Of a stretch of DNA of 64,000 nucleotides, positions 1 to 12,011 are shown in pieces. Every line of letters begins with the position of its first letter. The stretch's first letter is position 1. The position numbers and the translations under genes were made by a program. The stretch spans positions 74,312,095 through 74,376,094 of the forward strand of contig ML679956.1 in assembly GCA_007922225.1 (NCBI GenBank), given 5' to 3'. This DNA is from Emydura subglobosa (taxonomy: Eukaryota; Chordata; Testudines; Chelidae). The notes under the pieces were generated by a model. It worked only from the letters and a program-made list of their open reading frames with translations. It ran no database searches and had not been told where the DNA came from.

Positions 1-738
1 GTTAGTCAGCGATACCCTGGAGTTCGAGGATGATTCATCTTCCATAAAATGATAGCTAGTTATTGCTGATGGACCCACCGCTGGCTAATAAGAACAATCC
101 AGGATCCACAGACTTTATCACATTGGGGCAGATGTTTACAGGAAGAAGGGGTAGAACTGGATGGTTGAATTGGGCTGCGGCGCGTTCTTTCCTCCTTTCA
201 CATTTCTCCATTTCCTGTTGACTTCACTGGGTCTTGAAATGCTGGGATCATTGCCACAAGGTCCTTTTCCATTTCAGTCAGTCGAGGACTTGGGCTTCTC
301 GTAAGTTTATGTTGATGTTGCACTTCTTCAAGTTGTCTTTGAAGGTGTCTTTGAAGCACTTTTTCCCCCTCCCCTCATCCATTGGCCTTGGCTCAGTTGT
401 GAGAACAAGACCTGCTTTGGAAGATACTTCAAATGCAAAACAATCATGTGACTAGCTGGTGGTGGAAATTATCTCTCCCTTCACCTGCTCTGCTGTTGAG
501 GACTTGTGGGCAGAAGGGTGGGAGGGAGTCAGATTGCTGTTCATCTGGAACCTCACCTTCGACCTAGCCACCTTGGATGATCCTACCAGGAGCGCAAGAC
601 TCCCGACAGTGTTGCTCTCAGGATCATGGGAACTCACAAGCTGCTCCACCATGTCTCCATTGCGATCCACTGGGGCAGTTCGCCATAGCAGCAGGGTGCC
701 TAGGACTTGCTAATATACAACAATATAGTCACGTAGCA
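1..738. other. Unannotated stretch
   Basis: No gene is supported. Short open frames on both strands are not convincing. The part at about 150-430 has the feel of an old non-LTR element remnant, but I could not place it in a family. Confidence 0.3.
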
Positions 739-827
739 CCAGGTCCTCAGCTGGTGTAAATCAGCCTAACGCCATTGACTTCAACAGGAGTTATGCCAAT
801 CTGCACCCACTGTGGATCTGGCCCTGG
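739..827. repeat. Foldback repeat, CAGCTGGTGTAAAT family
   Basis: The left arm reads AGGTCCTCAGCTGGTGTAAA. The right arm ends GGATCTGGCCCTGG, and the centre carries the inverted pair CCATTGACTTCA / AGGAGTTATG. Related imperfect palindromes occur at 27,777, 31,452, 35,706 and 52,548. This is an interspersed foldback (MITE-like) family, and this copy is diverged. Confidence 0.6.
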
Positions 828-2401
828 TAAAGATCCCATCAGGGTCTCTCTGCAGCTGTTGGAGGCAAGGGATGTATGCTAGGCATGGACTAACTTGTTC
901 AGATCCCTGTGGAGCTGCCCTGGACTTTCGCCCCAATGTCCAACTAAGCCCTAATGACAGGTTTGGGGTAAGGCTAGACTGATGGCTTCACAGACCCAGG
1001 TCTTCATCTGGGAAAAGACTCAGAGGCTAACAAAGCTGATTCTGAAAAAGATACGGCGCTGGGATAGTTAGGGGGTTGGGTCCATGATGCCCCTAGGAAG
1101 AGGTCCCTCTCCTACTGCCCACTAAGAAAAGGAGTGGCTACCTTCATGGTACTAAACCCTCTTTCTCCACAACTCTGCAGAGAGCCCTCCCTGGGGTGTG
1201 CGATGGGCGTGTGTGCAGTGAATAGTCTGTGAGGAACAGAGGCAAGGAGATGCACACCATCAGCCCCCCCAACCCGGCAGGGGAATTAACACCATCCCAC
1301 CCTACAAAACATGAAGGGGGCTGTGTGACAGGGTGCATAGGCCCCACCCAGACAAGGAAGAGGCCAGAGAGTCTCTGGCAGCAGGGCTAGCCCCACCCCG
1401 TAGCCCTGTCACTCATGCATGATAAGTAGGAGGCCCTTAAAAGGGAGGAAGTTGTCATCTGCGGGGGGACAGAGCCAGATTGACCTAAGCAGCAGACTGC
1501 AGGAGCGACTCCTGAAGCTGTGGGGGGAACTCTTAAACGCAACACCACAGTGATTGAGTGGCAGCGCTCACAGGAGAATATTTAAAACCAAACACCAAGA
1601 AAATTCCACATTTCAAAGTTGAGACAAAAATTGAGTTGCCTGAGGTATACTGTGGCCACTGCAGGCAGGAAAGGAAAATAAACAGGCACAGGAGCTCTGG
1701 GCAGCTCTTCCTCTTGGAAAAAAAATTGGAGGGTTAAATCTCCCAGTCCTTAATCAGGTAAAACATCTATTTCCGTTAGTGCCTCCAATCACAGATATCT
1801 CATATCTCCTTTTTTTTTCTGAATGTAACCTTAGCTCAGAGGGTTGGGCTGTATTTCTTCTGAGTCCCCTGAATTCTCTCTCCAACATCTCCTTCCTCAC
1901 CCCCCTTCCCCCAACAGAGGGATTCTTGTCTACAGGGTCATCTAACCCTTCCAGATCCTTAATCTAATCACCAGCCCTTTCTTATCTGAATCACCCTGCC
2001 TCTGTTTGTAAACAAAATACTGACTCCCTGCCCCCTCTCCTCTGCAGAACTCACATTCCACACTCAGGTTGCTTGGGGCTAGGACGTGCGCCCTGATCAG
2101 ACCTCCTGTGCAAATCTCGGGGTGAGGAGGGCTCCCCTAAATGGCATCCCAGTGCAGCTCCATTGAAGTCAAAGAACTGACACTGATTAACAACAGGTGT
2201 AAGTTGTAAGATATTTCCAGCCCAGTCTCTTAAAGGAATGTGTTGGATAGATACAGCTGGCTAGGCTTCTCAACCTCCAAATGTTGGCAGGCTCGTCTTT
2301 CACTAGCCCACACGGGTCACTCGTATTTATGGTGATGGGAGCTAGGCACGCAATTCTCACCGTGATGAAAACACTTTCACAGCCAGAGCTTCTTTCTGCC
2401 A
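828..2401. other. Unannotated stretch with possible LTR fragment
   Basis: No coding region is supported. Around 1,330-1,600 there is a TTAAAAGGG box followed by a GC-rich leader, which resembles the promoter part of an LTR, but I see no paired LTR. A half copy of the foldback family (CAGCTCCATTGAAGTC) lies at about 2,153-2,200. Confidence 0.25.
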
Positions 2402-2576
2402 GTGATCTCCAAGCACTCCACAAGTACTGCCTACAACTTATCTGTGACCCGCATTTTTACAGGTAGGAAACTGAGGCATAGAGAAGTAAGCAATTTGCCC
2501 ACGATCACAGAGCAACAGTTTCTCCTTCCACACTAAGGCACAAATCCTGTACTTCTCACCTGTGCGCCTGGACCAG
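2402..2576 (-). repeat. MIR-like SINE
   Basis: The plus strand shows the reverse complement of the MIR core: TTTTACAGGTAGGAAACTGA, then GGCATAGAGAAGTAAGCAATTTGCCCACGATCACA-like sequence. This is an ancient tRNA-derived SINE. No intact polymerase III promoter boxes are visible. Confidence 0.65.
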
Positions 2577-4040
2577 TACAATTCTTTTCTGTGTGAGTGA
2601 GGCAGGCAGGATGCAGGGGATGTAGATCGCTGGTATTGCAAAACACAGCGGTATGAGGAACCCTCCGCATCACTGCAGTGGGTGTTTGGGGAGAGGACAA
2701 TGCAGAAAGGGGCGGGGGTGGATCAACAACTAGACACTTGTAGATCCCTGGCCATTTTTCTTCACCAGTAGCAAGAGAGTGTAACATCAGTGTGGGCAAC
2801 TTCAGCCCTGAAGCTTCAGTAGCAGCCACACAATGACTCAGTCAATACTCTGTAGCCCATGGGGAAGATTTCTTCCCCCAAGCACTGGCCACTTCCCTAT
2901 GCACATAGACTGGTTACTGGAGTTGCCTGCCAGGAGCGGATCTGCCCCATAATCAGGAGCAGAGTGACACTATGGACAGAAGGCAGGGCATAAAATTAAA
3001 GGAGGAGGACGGACGTCACAGATGAAGGGCAGAGCAATGGAACCACAATGCCTTCATTTTTGACAGATTGCTCTTTTTACACGTCTAAGAACTCCGTGCA
3101 GGGAGAGCCGTCAGTTGGTTCTCAGAGGTGCTGCAGATTGTCACAGAGGCAGCGACACACACTGTGCTCTCTCCTGGAGACATCACTTTGGTTATTTTTT
3201 TTTGCCCTAAAACAAAAGCCATTCAGGCTTAAAGAACTTAGTTACTCCAGGGAAACAGATATCTACGCATAGTCTGCAGCAGGCGAAAGGTGTCCTTGAT
3301 GGAAACAGTTAACACAGCGCAGGGGCAGCACAACTGAGGTTAGCTCCCAAGCTAGGACCCAGAATAAAAGGCAACAGGAAATCTCTAGAAAGACACTGGA
3401 GAAATCCTGGAACTGCGATGAAGCAGCGAGCTCTTTCCTGGGCACCATGCTAACCCCTCTTCAACGTCCAGCTAGCAGAGGGCTCCACTGTCCCTCCAGC
3501 AAGGGACAGCAAGGTACTGCCATATGGAGCTGGAGGCTGGGTGAGAGCTCAAGCAGCAGGGCAGGATTAGCAGCATGGTTGCAGAGACAAAGCCAAGCAC
3601 CTGAGGAGCTGGCACCAAGAGACCAGACCAGGGTGGGAAGCAGCCGGGTGGTGGCAAGGGGGGGCCAGTGGCATCCAGGACAGGCAGATACTTTGGAGGG
3701 GTCTGCAAACTGGATGGGGGCATGCAGCTGGGTCCGAACACGACAGATGGACTGGGCTGTGGTTGGGGGATCTGCAGGCCAATGTGCGATTGACTCCGGG
3801 AGAGGAGTGGGCTGGGCTGGGCATCGCTAGCATTAGGCCAAAGGAGACTCCTGTATTTCACACTCCTGTATTTGACTGACCTGACCCTTTGGGCCTGTGA
3901 CGTTCCCCTCTGCAATCTGGACTGGTGAATCGCTGTGTCACTCCAACCCCTCACTCTTGGAGCCCGGCTTGCACTTGCTCTGCTGTGTGAACCCCCACTC
4001 CTGGGTCAGCCCTCACACCGCCTACAGCAAGCAAGCTGCT
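2577..4040. other. Unannotated stretch
   Basis: Several overlapping open frames occur in the GC-rich part (3,440-3,960) on both strands. None has a recognisable domain and they overlap each other in different frames, so none is called. No clear repeat is seen. Confidence 0.3.
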
Positions 4041-4990
4041 TCTAACGCAGTGAGTGAGTGCCTCTAGCCAGCCACTCATGGGATTATGCAATGACCCCCA
4101 CTCCTAGACGCAACCCTAGGAACTGCTGTCTTACAATGTTCAGTGCTGCTCATTGCCCACTGCAACCTCATTGGTTCACCAATTTATCAAATAAATTGAT
4201 ATGCATCAGCCTTGTCGTTTCAAGTGGGGTCTCTAACACACCTTAAACCACATGTACTGTTTTAGATCAAACAAACAAAAATTTCTTAAGTACAGAAAGA
4301 TTTTAAGTGATTAAAAGCCAGAGGAAAGCGAGTCAGATTTGATCTAAAGTAAATAAAAGGCAAATCACATTCTAAACTAAGCTTAACACTTTCAGCATCT
4401 TTATAGTCTTAGATGATTCTCACCACAGGCTGGCTGGTCTGCCTCCAGCCAGGCTCTCCCCCGGGGTCAGCATTTCAGTTGCTTGGTGGTGTTTGTAGAT
4501 GGAGGTGGAAGAGAGAGAGAGAGAGAACAGCAAAATGTCTCCCCTTTTTAACCTGTTCCTTCGCTCCCCCTTCTTGGGTCTCACCTTCCCTTTCAGGGTC
4601 AGGTGACAAACAGTGTCCATGCATGGTTCCTTTGCTGATGCTCCATATAGTCCTTTTGTTCCTGGAATTGCTGGTTTGTTCTGTGCATGCCTTAGTGAGG
4701 TGTGACTGACCTCTCTGCTCTGTCGAGTTTTGCCTAGATCTGTCTCAAGCCATGAGACACATACTTGGGAATATTACATAGCGAAGCCTCATAACCCTGT
4801 ACATAACATTGCAACAAACATATTGCTATGACAATAATGTTCAGCATGCCATGAGCATCCCAAAAACATCTTACATGGCACACTTTGTATTAAACAATAC
4901 ACAATTAGACTATAAGGGTGAACATGAATGATACACAATCACAACATAAAGGTGTACATGGGGGTGCACTATGCCACAGGGCCGAACTGG
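4041..4990 (-). repeat. Candidate LTR-like interspersed repeat
   Basis: An AT-rich block with short purine runs, a (GA)n tract at 4,510-4,526 and a stretch around 4,250-4,400 resembles the reverse complement of reptile LTR sequences. I see no TG...CA ends and no target-site duplication, so class and limits are uncertain. Confidence 0.3.
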
Positions 4991-5934
4991 GAACTTCCCC
5001 TTCTTGGGCTGAATTATTACTTCCCCTTTTGTTTGCAACTTAAAGCCATGCAGCCCAGGATCATTGCCCTGTGTACTCCATTGCTCTCCATCACGAGGAT
5101 GGATTCTTTGTTATTCATCTGACTGTGTGTGTGTCTATGGAACCCCCTCCAAAGCAATCTTGAAGGGCCCCGGGCACAGAGCACCTCCGAATCTTACCCC
5201 TGACTGAGTGGTACACCCAGTGAGCATGCCCCCTAGACGTCTAGGGCCCTGGCATCACACAGCACCCACAGCGACACCCTGCAATGGAGTTAACTCAACT
5301 CTGCAGTGAGCCTGATTCAAAAGAGCTTCAACACCGTTCTTGCCTCTGCCTATGTTAACATGAGGTGGGCCAAGTCTCGCTGGTCTCCATAGTGCCTGAC
5401 ACCAATTTTAAAATTATCTTCTGGTGGGAGAAATAAATCCCTCAGCATGTGTCCTTTGCCAGTTATTAAACACACATTGGAGCAGAAGCCTTCATTAAAG
5501 GCTGAAGGAGAGAGACGGGCTGATTATTGTGGAAGGGATCATAAAATCACACACGTGGCTTGGCATTTTCCCAGAGGAAGAAGGAGCTAGGTGGACAACT
5601 AACACAAAGGACCGAATCTTCTGCCCCCCAACAACTCTTCTGCATCACTCCGGAGATCCAAAGAGGCTGTAAAGCTGGCGTAATCAACTGCCGGGGGATC
5701 CATGGAAGGTATTGAGTTGGCATAGTGTTTACATCTTCCCCTCAAAACCCTGGGGGTAGGAAGTACACGCTGAGGAGGTGTGGTCTGGTGCCCCTGACTC
5801 TCAGAAGGGCCCTTTGAGGTCACAGGCAGCTGGGTGCAACTTAAAGCTGCCCTGAGGCAGCTCCAATTAGTGCCAGGGATTCAACTGGTCATTGTCTGGC
5901 TCCGGGATTAGGGAGCTGTGAACCACTCCTTAAG
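4991..5934. other. Unannotated stretch
   Basis: No gene or clear repeat is supported. A short TG run is present near 5,121-5,131. Confidence 0.3.
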
Positions 5935-6096
5935 CACAGCTCTACCATAGACTCTCTGCGTGACCTTGGGCAAGTCACTTAATCTCTTTGGGCCTCAGTT
6001 CCCTATCTGTAAATTGGGAACAATAATCTATCTTTCCTCGCACCCATTTCGTCTCTTTGTGCTGGAAGCTCTCTGGGCTAGGGACTATCTCTCACA
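5935..6096 (+). repeat. MIR-like SINE
   Basis: The conserved core is clear: GACCTTGGGCAAGTCACTTA followed by TCTTTGGGCCTCAGTTCCC and CTGTAAATTGGGAACAATAA. The tail GGAAGCTCTCTGGGCTAGGG matches the usual MIR/L2-type 3' segment. It abuts a MITE at 6,099. Confidence 0.8.
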
Positions 6097-6098
6097 AT

Positions 6099-6297
6099 GG
6101 ATATATTTACACTGCAAAAAAAAAAATGTGTGTTCTGAACTGCGATTAGCTAACGTGGGTTAAAAGGGCAGAGAAGTCAAGGCAATTTGGCTTTTAACTC
6201 AAGTTCAACCCCGGTCTCCCCTAGAGGCTTTAAATCGAGCCGCTGACTCGAGTACAGAACACACCATTTTTTTGTGTGTGCAGTGTAGATATACCCT
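6099..6297. mobile_element. Non-autonomous PIF/Harbinger-like MITE
   Basis: The inverted ends pair ATATATTTACACTGCAAAAA on the left with TTGTGTGTGCAGTGTAGATA on the right (reverse complement TATCTACACTGCACACACAA). Subterminal TGTGTGTTCTG and AGTACAGAACACACC also pair. It has no coding capacity. The TATATCTACACTGCA-type ends match Harbinger MITEs common in reptiles. Family assignment is an inference. Confidence 0.65.
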
Positions 6298-6439
6298 GTG
6301 TGTCTGGACAGTGGCTAACACAAGGGGGCTCTGATCTCAGCTGCAGCTTCTAGGCACTATGCTAGTCACTAGGCACTAATCATAAAACTGAGCACCATTT
6401 GGAAGTCAGAGCCTGTGCAATACATTTACAGAGGGTGCA
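6298..6439. other. Unannotated stretch
   Basis: Nothing recognisable is seen. Confidence 0.3.
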
Positions 6440-6830
6440 TCCCACCTAATGGAGGCTATCACAATGCATTCCAAATGCTCTATAACACCAGCGGGGCCCT
6501 GGACCTGCTCCTCTGATGCAGCTCTCTTTATAGCCAATTCCTTATTAAAGCTTCACCATGTAATCACTCTTCCATTTATAGCTCCTAATATTTTTAATTT
6601 CTCTTTGTTCCACGCAATCGGGGAACTCACTGGAGCTAATAATAAGCAGATGGTTCTTTTGCGGTAGTCCACTGATATCCAGGCTCTGTTTGCTGCTATA
6701 TCCGTTCCTCCAAATTGTAATTAAGTTGCTTGCTTTCTCATCTGAGACATCTGAGATGATGGGGGTATGGAATATGAATTTCTGCTGCTGGTAATGCATT
6801 CCCCTCTGCGGACATGCGGCTAGCTTGCCT
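6440..6830. other. Repeat-free stretch, possible conserved non-coding element
   Basis: This ~390-bp block is free of recognisable repeats and low-complexity DNA. It holds homeodomain-type TAAT cores (CCTAATATTTTTAATTTC, TTGTAATTAAGTTGC) and a CTATATCC box. The composition resembles conserved enhancers, but conservation cannot be tested from one sequence. Confidence 0.25.
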
Positions 6831-7014
6831 TCTGGAGGCATTTCTCCGTAAAACGGCATTGCCTGAATTGGTTTGTCCTCAAACTTCTCCCCAGTGGGGA
6901 ACTAGCACAGACTTCAAACAGAATCTATTAATCAAGGGTAGAGTCAGACCTCGGGGATTCTCAAAACAGTCCCATTCTGAGATGGTAATAATAATACTAG
7001 CTCACACACTTTGC
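6831..7014. other. Unannotated stretch
   Basis: Nothing recognisable is seen. Confidence 0.3.
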
Positions 7015-7118
7015 GTCTCATCTGTAGATCTCAGAGTGTTTTGCATAGGGGAGTAAAGATTATGATCCCTATTTTACAGAGCGAGGCAGTGATGTTACCT
7101 GGGGTTCTGTCAATCCGA
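7015..7118 (-). repeat. MIR-like SINE fragment
   Basis: Plus strand reads TCAGAGTGTTTTGCATAGGG, then TGATCCCTATTTTACAGAGC, the reverse complement of the MIR core region. The copy is partial. Confidence 0.55.
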
Positions 7119-7919
7119 AGCTCGTGGTAACTTTACTTTGTGTGAGGTGGTGTCGAGAAATAAGCCAAATGGAGACACGGCCATCCAGTCAATAGAGGGA
7201 CTGGTAGAAACAGTGTAATATAAGAGTGCTCTAACTTTACAGCTATGTTTTACATAGGCTCAAGCACTTGTATGCGTCCACAACAGGTGAGTAAAACACC
7301 CCAACCATCAACCCTCAGTAATTCCTGAAGTCTGGGACGGCTTTCGAGTGGAAACAGTGACGACTTTCTGACTGGCCTGACCTTCCAGCTGTCGTTGGAG
7401 GAGCCCGAAACCATGTACAAGAAGCGATCCCAAAGAGTCCAAGCCTCTCCCCTCACCCCACCACCTATCCTTGTTAGTAGATAATGATGTGTCAAGAAAA
7501 AAAAATTGTTGGGCCAACAGTTTCAGGCTAGATCTAAGGTCACCAGAGTACTTAATTAACTAGATGTGTTCCTACACAATGAACATATCCTGAGGCCTGG
7601 ACAAACATCTCTCAGAGGGCATGCAGAAATAATTACATTATTGGTTAAATAATTAACCAATTAGTTAAATAATTAAATAAAAAGTATTGGTCTTTTCCTG
7701 AAATACAGATTCCAGCACATTCATCGAGCAACTGGGAGGGGTGCAGGGTCAGGCAAAGGTTGAGGAAGAGGCCCCCCTCCTTTCCTGGCTTAGACATTCT
7801 AAGTCTGCACAGGCCTGCAGAAAGGCCTACCAAGTTTGGCTGCTGTTAGCAACAAATATGATAATCAATATTACATTATCAAGTGGTCCCTGGCCCTTTC
7901 ACTGGCCTAACAAAATCTC
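7119..7919. other. Unannotated stretch
   Basis: No gene is supported. AT-rich short repeats of the TTAATTAACCA / TTAGTTAAATAATT type occur at about 7,630-7,680. Confidence 0.3.
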
Positions 7920-8038
7920 CCCGTACAGTGACTGCTCCAAGGCCAGACAGCAAGAGACCGGAAGAACTGGGAATAGAACCTGTGGCCCCCTCATCCAGCA
8001 GCCTGTCCACTGGATCAGGCTGCCTTTACTCTAAAAAG
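7920..8038 (-). repeat. MIR-like SINE fragment
   Basis: Plus strand carries CTCCAAGGCCAGACAGCAAG and GGGAATAGAACCTGTGGCCC, matching the reverse complement of the MIR 5' tRNA-related part. The copy is diverged. Confidence 0.5.
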
Positions 8039-8614
8039 AATACGACTGGAGATGAAAACTTTCCTTGAGTTCAAGGTGGTTGGATCTGGCATTTGCTCTG
8101 TGCCAATCTCTCCAAGGAGATCTGTCTTACAATTACTCATGTACGTGAGATGACCAGCAAGTCCTCTGGTCATCCGCAGAACAGGCACAGGATGGGAAGC
8201 GGCAGAGGAAGATTCAGTGCTCACCATACTGTAGCCTGATGCATTTTGAGAGTGCAAAAGAGCACTTGTCCCAAACGACAGATTCTTCAGTTAGATGCCT
8301 ACTTAGCGTTAATTAAGAAGAGGACGCTGGTGACGCACACCACGGAAAATTTATGAGCTTTAGTTAATGCAGAAAAATATACTTGAAATAACAGAAAAAT
8401 CAGTATACAAAAGTGTAAGACATAGATAAGTACAGTAAAGTGGTTTCCTGAATTGTTCATATTTAGAGTCTTACATTGTACAACCTTGTGAAGACCATTA
8501 GAGACAACAATGAAAAGAAAAAGTAAGTGGAGATTCCTACAAGAGGAAGGCACTGTGCCAAGTTTACTGCCCGGTTGCCCAGTGTTGTCATCCCTGTGTC
8601 CCAGCTAGGGATGG
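8039..8614. other. Unannotated stretch
   Basis: No gene or clear repeat is supported. Confidence 0.3.
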
Positions 8615-9229
8615 GTCTGACAACCTTTTATAAACCTTTTTCCATTCTACCTACATATATCCAGGGCTATATCTGATCAAATCACGTCTCAGCCCCATAT
8701 TTATATTTGGTATTTTGGGAAGCCAATTTTAGGGTTCCAGTTGATCATAATTACCTTTCCGACCGTTAACCCAACCATTTGTGTTACCCAGGGTTCCTCA
8801 ACCCAGTAACTTTCAGTCTCTGTGAGTCGGTATCAGGCAATAAAACCAAAAGAAAAGTGGTTCAGCCGCCCGAGATATAGCGAACACAGACACAGATCAA
8901 AACCAAGTGTTTTTAACTTTAAAGCTTTCCTTAATGACTCCCAGAAATCCCCACTGGAATTGCTTTCACCCACAGTCTCCACTTATTCATTTTAAGCACA
9001 TACAATACAGCAGGTGATTAGAGTACCCCAAAACTTAATACTACCCACACAAGTCTGAGATACTCTTTGGATGAATCAGTCACAGATTTCTGGATGGCCG
9101 GTCCTTCCGTCTGCCCCTAGGGATCTTTCAATGTGTCTGTGAAGTGATCTGCCTGACTCAGGCTTGCTACCTCCCTCTTATACCCCAAAAGTTACAGTAA
9201 CATATCAATCAAAAGTATTGCATAGCTGA
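8615..9229 (-). repeat. Candidate LTR-like interspersed repeat
   Basis: The block contains CAAAACCAAGTGTTTTTAAC and CAATAAAACCAAAAG and ends in CCCTCTTATACCCCAAAAG, which on the minus strand resembles a TATA-region and leader. It lies directly against the LTR-like block that begins near 9,230. The class is not established and no target-site duplication was found. Confidence 0.3.
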
Positions 9230-10310
9230 TTGTCACGCTGGCTGGATTGGGGGGAGGGGGGCATTTAGTATATTGTTTGACATCAGTGTGTCAAAATCAT
9301 AGTAATTCATGTGAGATATGCCATGTCAGGTACTGTTAGAAAGGCTATAATGTGCTAAGTAAGATGATGATGTTTATGTTCACGTGTTATATGTGGAATG
9401 GAAGTTATGGATATGGTTGCTATATCTGTATTTCAAATTGTGCTGTGTCTGGGTCACACTCCAGACAGGATGGCTGCAGAACAAAAGCCTGTCTGATGGC
9501 CCATTAAGAAATTCACAGGTACACGGGGTCCAGGGGGAGAAGCCAGGGATATACCTGATGAGTCACCAGGACTTGCTCATGTGACTCTGGAGTCCATTTT
9601 GGTTCCTGTGAAATTCCACAAGCAGCATGGCAAGGGCCAGAGGACATAAAAGGCAAGTGCCCGGGATCCATTTTGTCTTCAGTCAGGTTCAGCCTTCAGC
9701 CACCTATCTACCTCTGGATCAAGTCATCTGCAACTGAAGCTGTGAAACAAAGGACTGAGACCCATCCAGGTACTGGATGTACACCAGAGGGACTATACAA
9801 GTCTGCAAACTCCACAATTCTTCTGGAAACTTGATATATATGGACTTTCAAATCATTTGTATGTGTCTGATTGCTTTAATCCTTTAACATTTCTCTTATA
9901 GTTTGTTTCTTTCTTTTTTTAATAAACCTTTAGTTTTATTTACTAAAGGATTGGCTGGCAGTGTGGTATTTTGGGTAAGATCTAAACTTATATTGATCTG
10001 GTACTTTGGCTGACCCTTTGGGGTCAGGAGAAACCCTTTTGGTAAAGAGCATAGAGTTTAACTAACTGGTCTCTTTACTGGACCTAGTGGCTGATTGGGA
10101 GCCGGAGACTGAAATGCAGTAAAGGGGGCTGTGTACATCTTTGTTTTGGCTTCTTGATAACCCGTGTGGGGAATCAGAAGAGCTGTTTGTGGCTGGTTGG
10201 GAAGTCTGACTTCATTGTCACCCACCAGCGCTGGGAGAATCTGCTCTCCTTTTGCAGCCTGCCCTGACCTTGGCATTTTCAGGTGGCTACCCTGGGCTCG
10301 GACGGGTCAC
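9230..10310 (+). repeat. LTR-like repeat with TATA-type box and poly(A) signal
   Basis: A promoter-like GGACATAAAAGGCAAGTGCC (about 9,638) is followed about 290 bp later by AATAAACCTTTAGTTTTATT (about 9,920) and a downstream block GGTACTTTGGCTGACCCTTT. This promoter, transcript and poly(A) order fits an LTR. Similar architecture, though not the same sequence, occurs at 12,375, 21,368 and 25,490. No internal retroviral genes are present, so a solo LTR is the likely state. Confidence 0.45.
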
Positions 10311-11059
10311 ACTGATTACATGGAAATAATTGTCAAGCAAATGCAAAGGTTACAAAGCATGTTAAAACAGGATGCAGTTATGTGGTTTTGAGCAGTTATT
10401 CTGGCAGTAGTGCTGACTGCCTGCTTTTCACCCTTGCACATAAAAGCCCCCAAAATGCTAACATCTATTTATCTGTGGTTGCTCTATTTCTGACAGGATA
10501 CATTGCTAAATTCTCACAAGATACATGTTGCTAAGTTTTATAACCTTTGGTAAAAGACATAGTATAAGCACAGAATGCTCCTGATAACTAGGCCTCACTC
10601 TAAGGCCTTAGCACTTAATGTTTGTTTTGGTTCTTCTACCTGCTGTTACAGCTTCAGTGACTTCCATTATTATTTTACCCCAAATTATAGACCCTCCAAG
10701 ATCAGGTCAGGGGTCAACAATACCCTTGGGTCATCACCCTTGTGCCTTTTGCTCTTGACACACCAAAGATAATATGAAGGCATCATATAGTTAATGATGG
10801 CCCAAATACCCATGTTTACTAACAGTGCATAGCATGCATGGCCTAGCTAAATATACCGACCGCTGCTTGGGCTGATTTCTGGTGGCGTCTGAAACACAGA
10901 ACACAGTGGGTGGCACTAGAGGGCTCACAGACTATTTAAAGGAGTGCTGCCCCGTTCCCATACACTGCAGCCCTGCATGGCAGGGATCCCTTTTAATGCT
11001 GTTCACTCACCATATCCCCTTCAAACTTTGTTTTCTCCACTGAGCCTGCCAAAAAGGAA
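10311..11059. other. Unannotated stretch
   Basis: No gene is supported. The segment at about 10,885-10,965 (AGAACACAGTGGGTGGCACT ... CTATTTAAAGGAGTGCTGCC) resembles 35,313-35,400, so it is probably part of a shared interspersed repeat. Confidence 0.35.
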
Positions 11060-11607
11060 GCCAGCGGTGTGAGTCTTTCCGTCCCCATAGCCAAATCACT
11101 TGTCCAGGCCTTTATACCCTGCTATGATTACAACACCCTCTGCTCTGGCCACCCAAACAGACATTGCACTCCGTCCACAGCTGCTAAAATTGTCTCCCTT
11201 GCCCACTGATCTGAGCACATCAGCACCGTAGTTCAATTCCTCTATCTGCCACCATGTCACATGTGACCTGCTGCTTGCCATCCTCAAAGCTCTGCATAAC
11301 TCTGCCCCACCCCACACATCCTCCCTTGCCGAACTCCACATGGCCCCTCTCACCCCCTTGGCTCCACCCACGTGCTCCCAGAGTCCATCTGCGAAGCCCC
11401 CACCCCATCCAGTCTCAGAGACCCACTTCTGCTACACTGCTTACAGGGAACGGAGACGGGGGCTTTTATAGAAGCCATCTGTTGTTCCCTTTCTCCTTAC
11501 CTCTGTGTGTCCTTAGACTGTGAGCCTCTTGGAGCTGGGTCCGTCACCGCTTAAATGACTGGGAAACGCCTAGGACATTGGAGTGCTGCCATAAACCAAT
11601 CAATAAT
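11060..11607 (+). repeat. L2 LINE 3' part
   Basis: The plus strand resembles the 3' coding end and tail of L2: CATCCTCAAAGCTCTGCATA then ACTCTGCCCCACCC, a TTCTGCTACACTGC-like segment, then the tail AGACTGTGAGCCTCTTGGAG and TGCCATAAACCAATCAATAA. Stop codons and indels make it a dead fossil. Tail-only relatives occur at 31,227, 33,620, 35,440 and 57,600. Confidence 0.6.
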
Positions 11608-12011
11608 TGGTCTTCAAACTTCCCAGCCAGTCACTCCACGGCATCCTCTCTGACTCCTGAGCTCGTCTTCTCTCAACATCTTCCTTGTGCTCCCCAAACA
11701 TCTCCCTAGTTTCGCCTATACCGTCTCATAAGAACTGTGATGCTGGCAGACAAGATGCCAGATCATGCCAAGGCCCCTAGGCCTCAACAGTACACTGACA
11801 AATGCAGAGCTGGGAACCCGGCCGGCTCACCTGTGCGTTGGCATTGTTACAAAAGGCATTACATGTATAAAAACGCTTTTAGCGTTTAGACTTTATGAAA
11901 TGCTTGTAAGTGGCTGCATGCAACAAAGTCACTTATAACATCTGGATCCCATGTCATAAGGTAATATTCAAGTGTAACTGTAAAAGTGTTCGCTCTGAAA
12001 TTGTAAACTAG
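11608..12011. other. Unannotated stretch
   Basis: Nothing recognisable is seen. Confidence 0.3.

Noticed and set aside
3472..3954. 160-codon minus-strand open frame
   Set aside because: No domain, Ser/Pro-rich, and overlapped by open frames in other phases; typical of GC-rich non-coding DNA.
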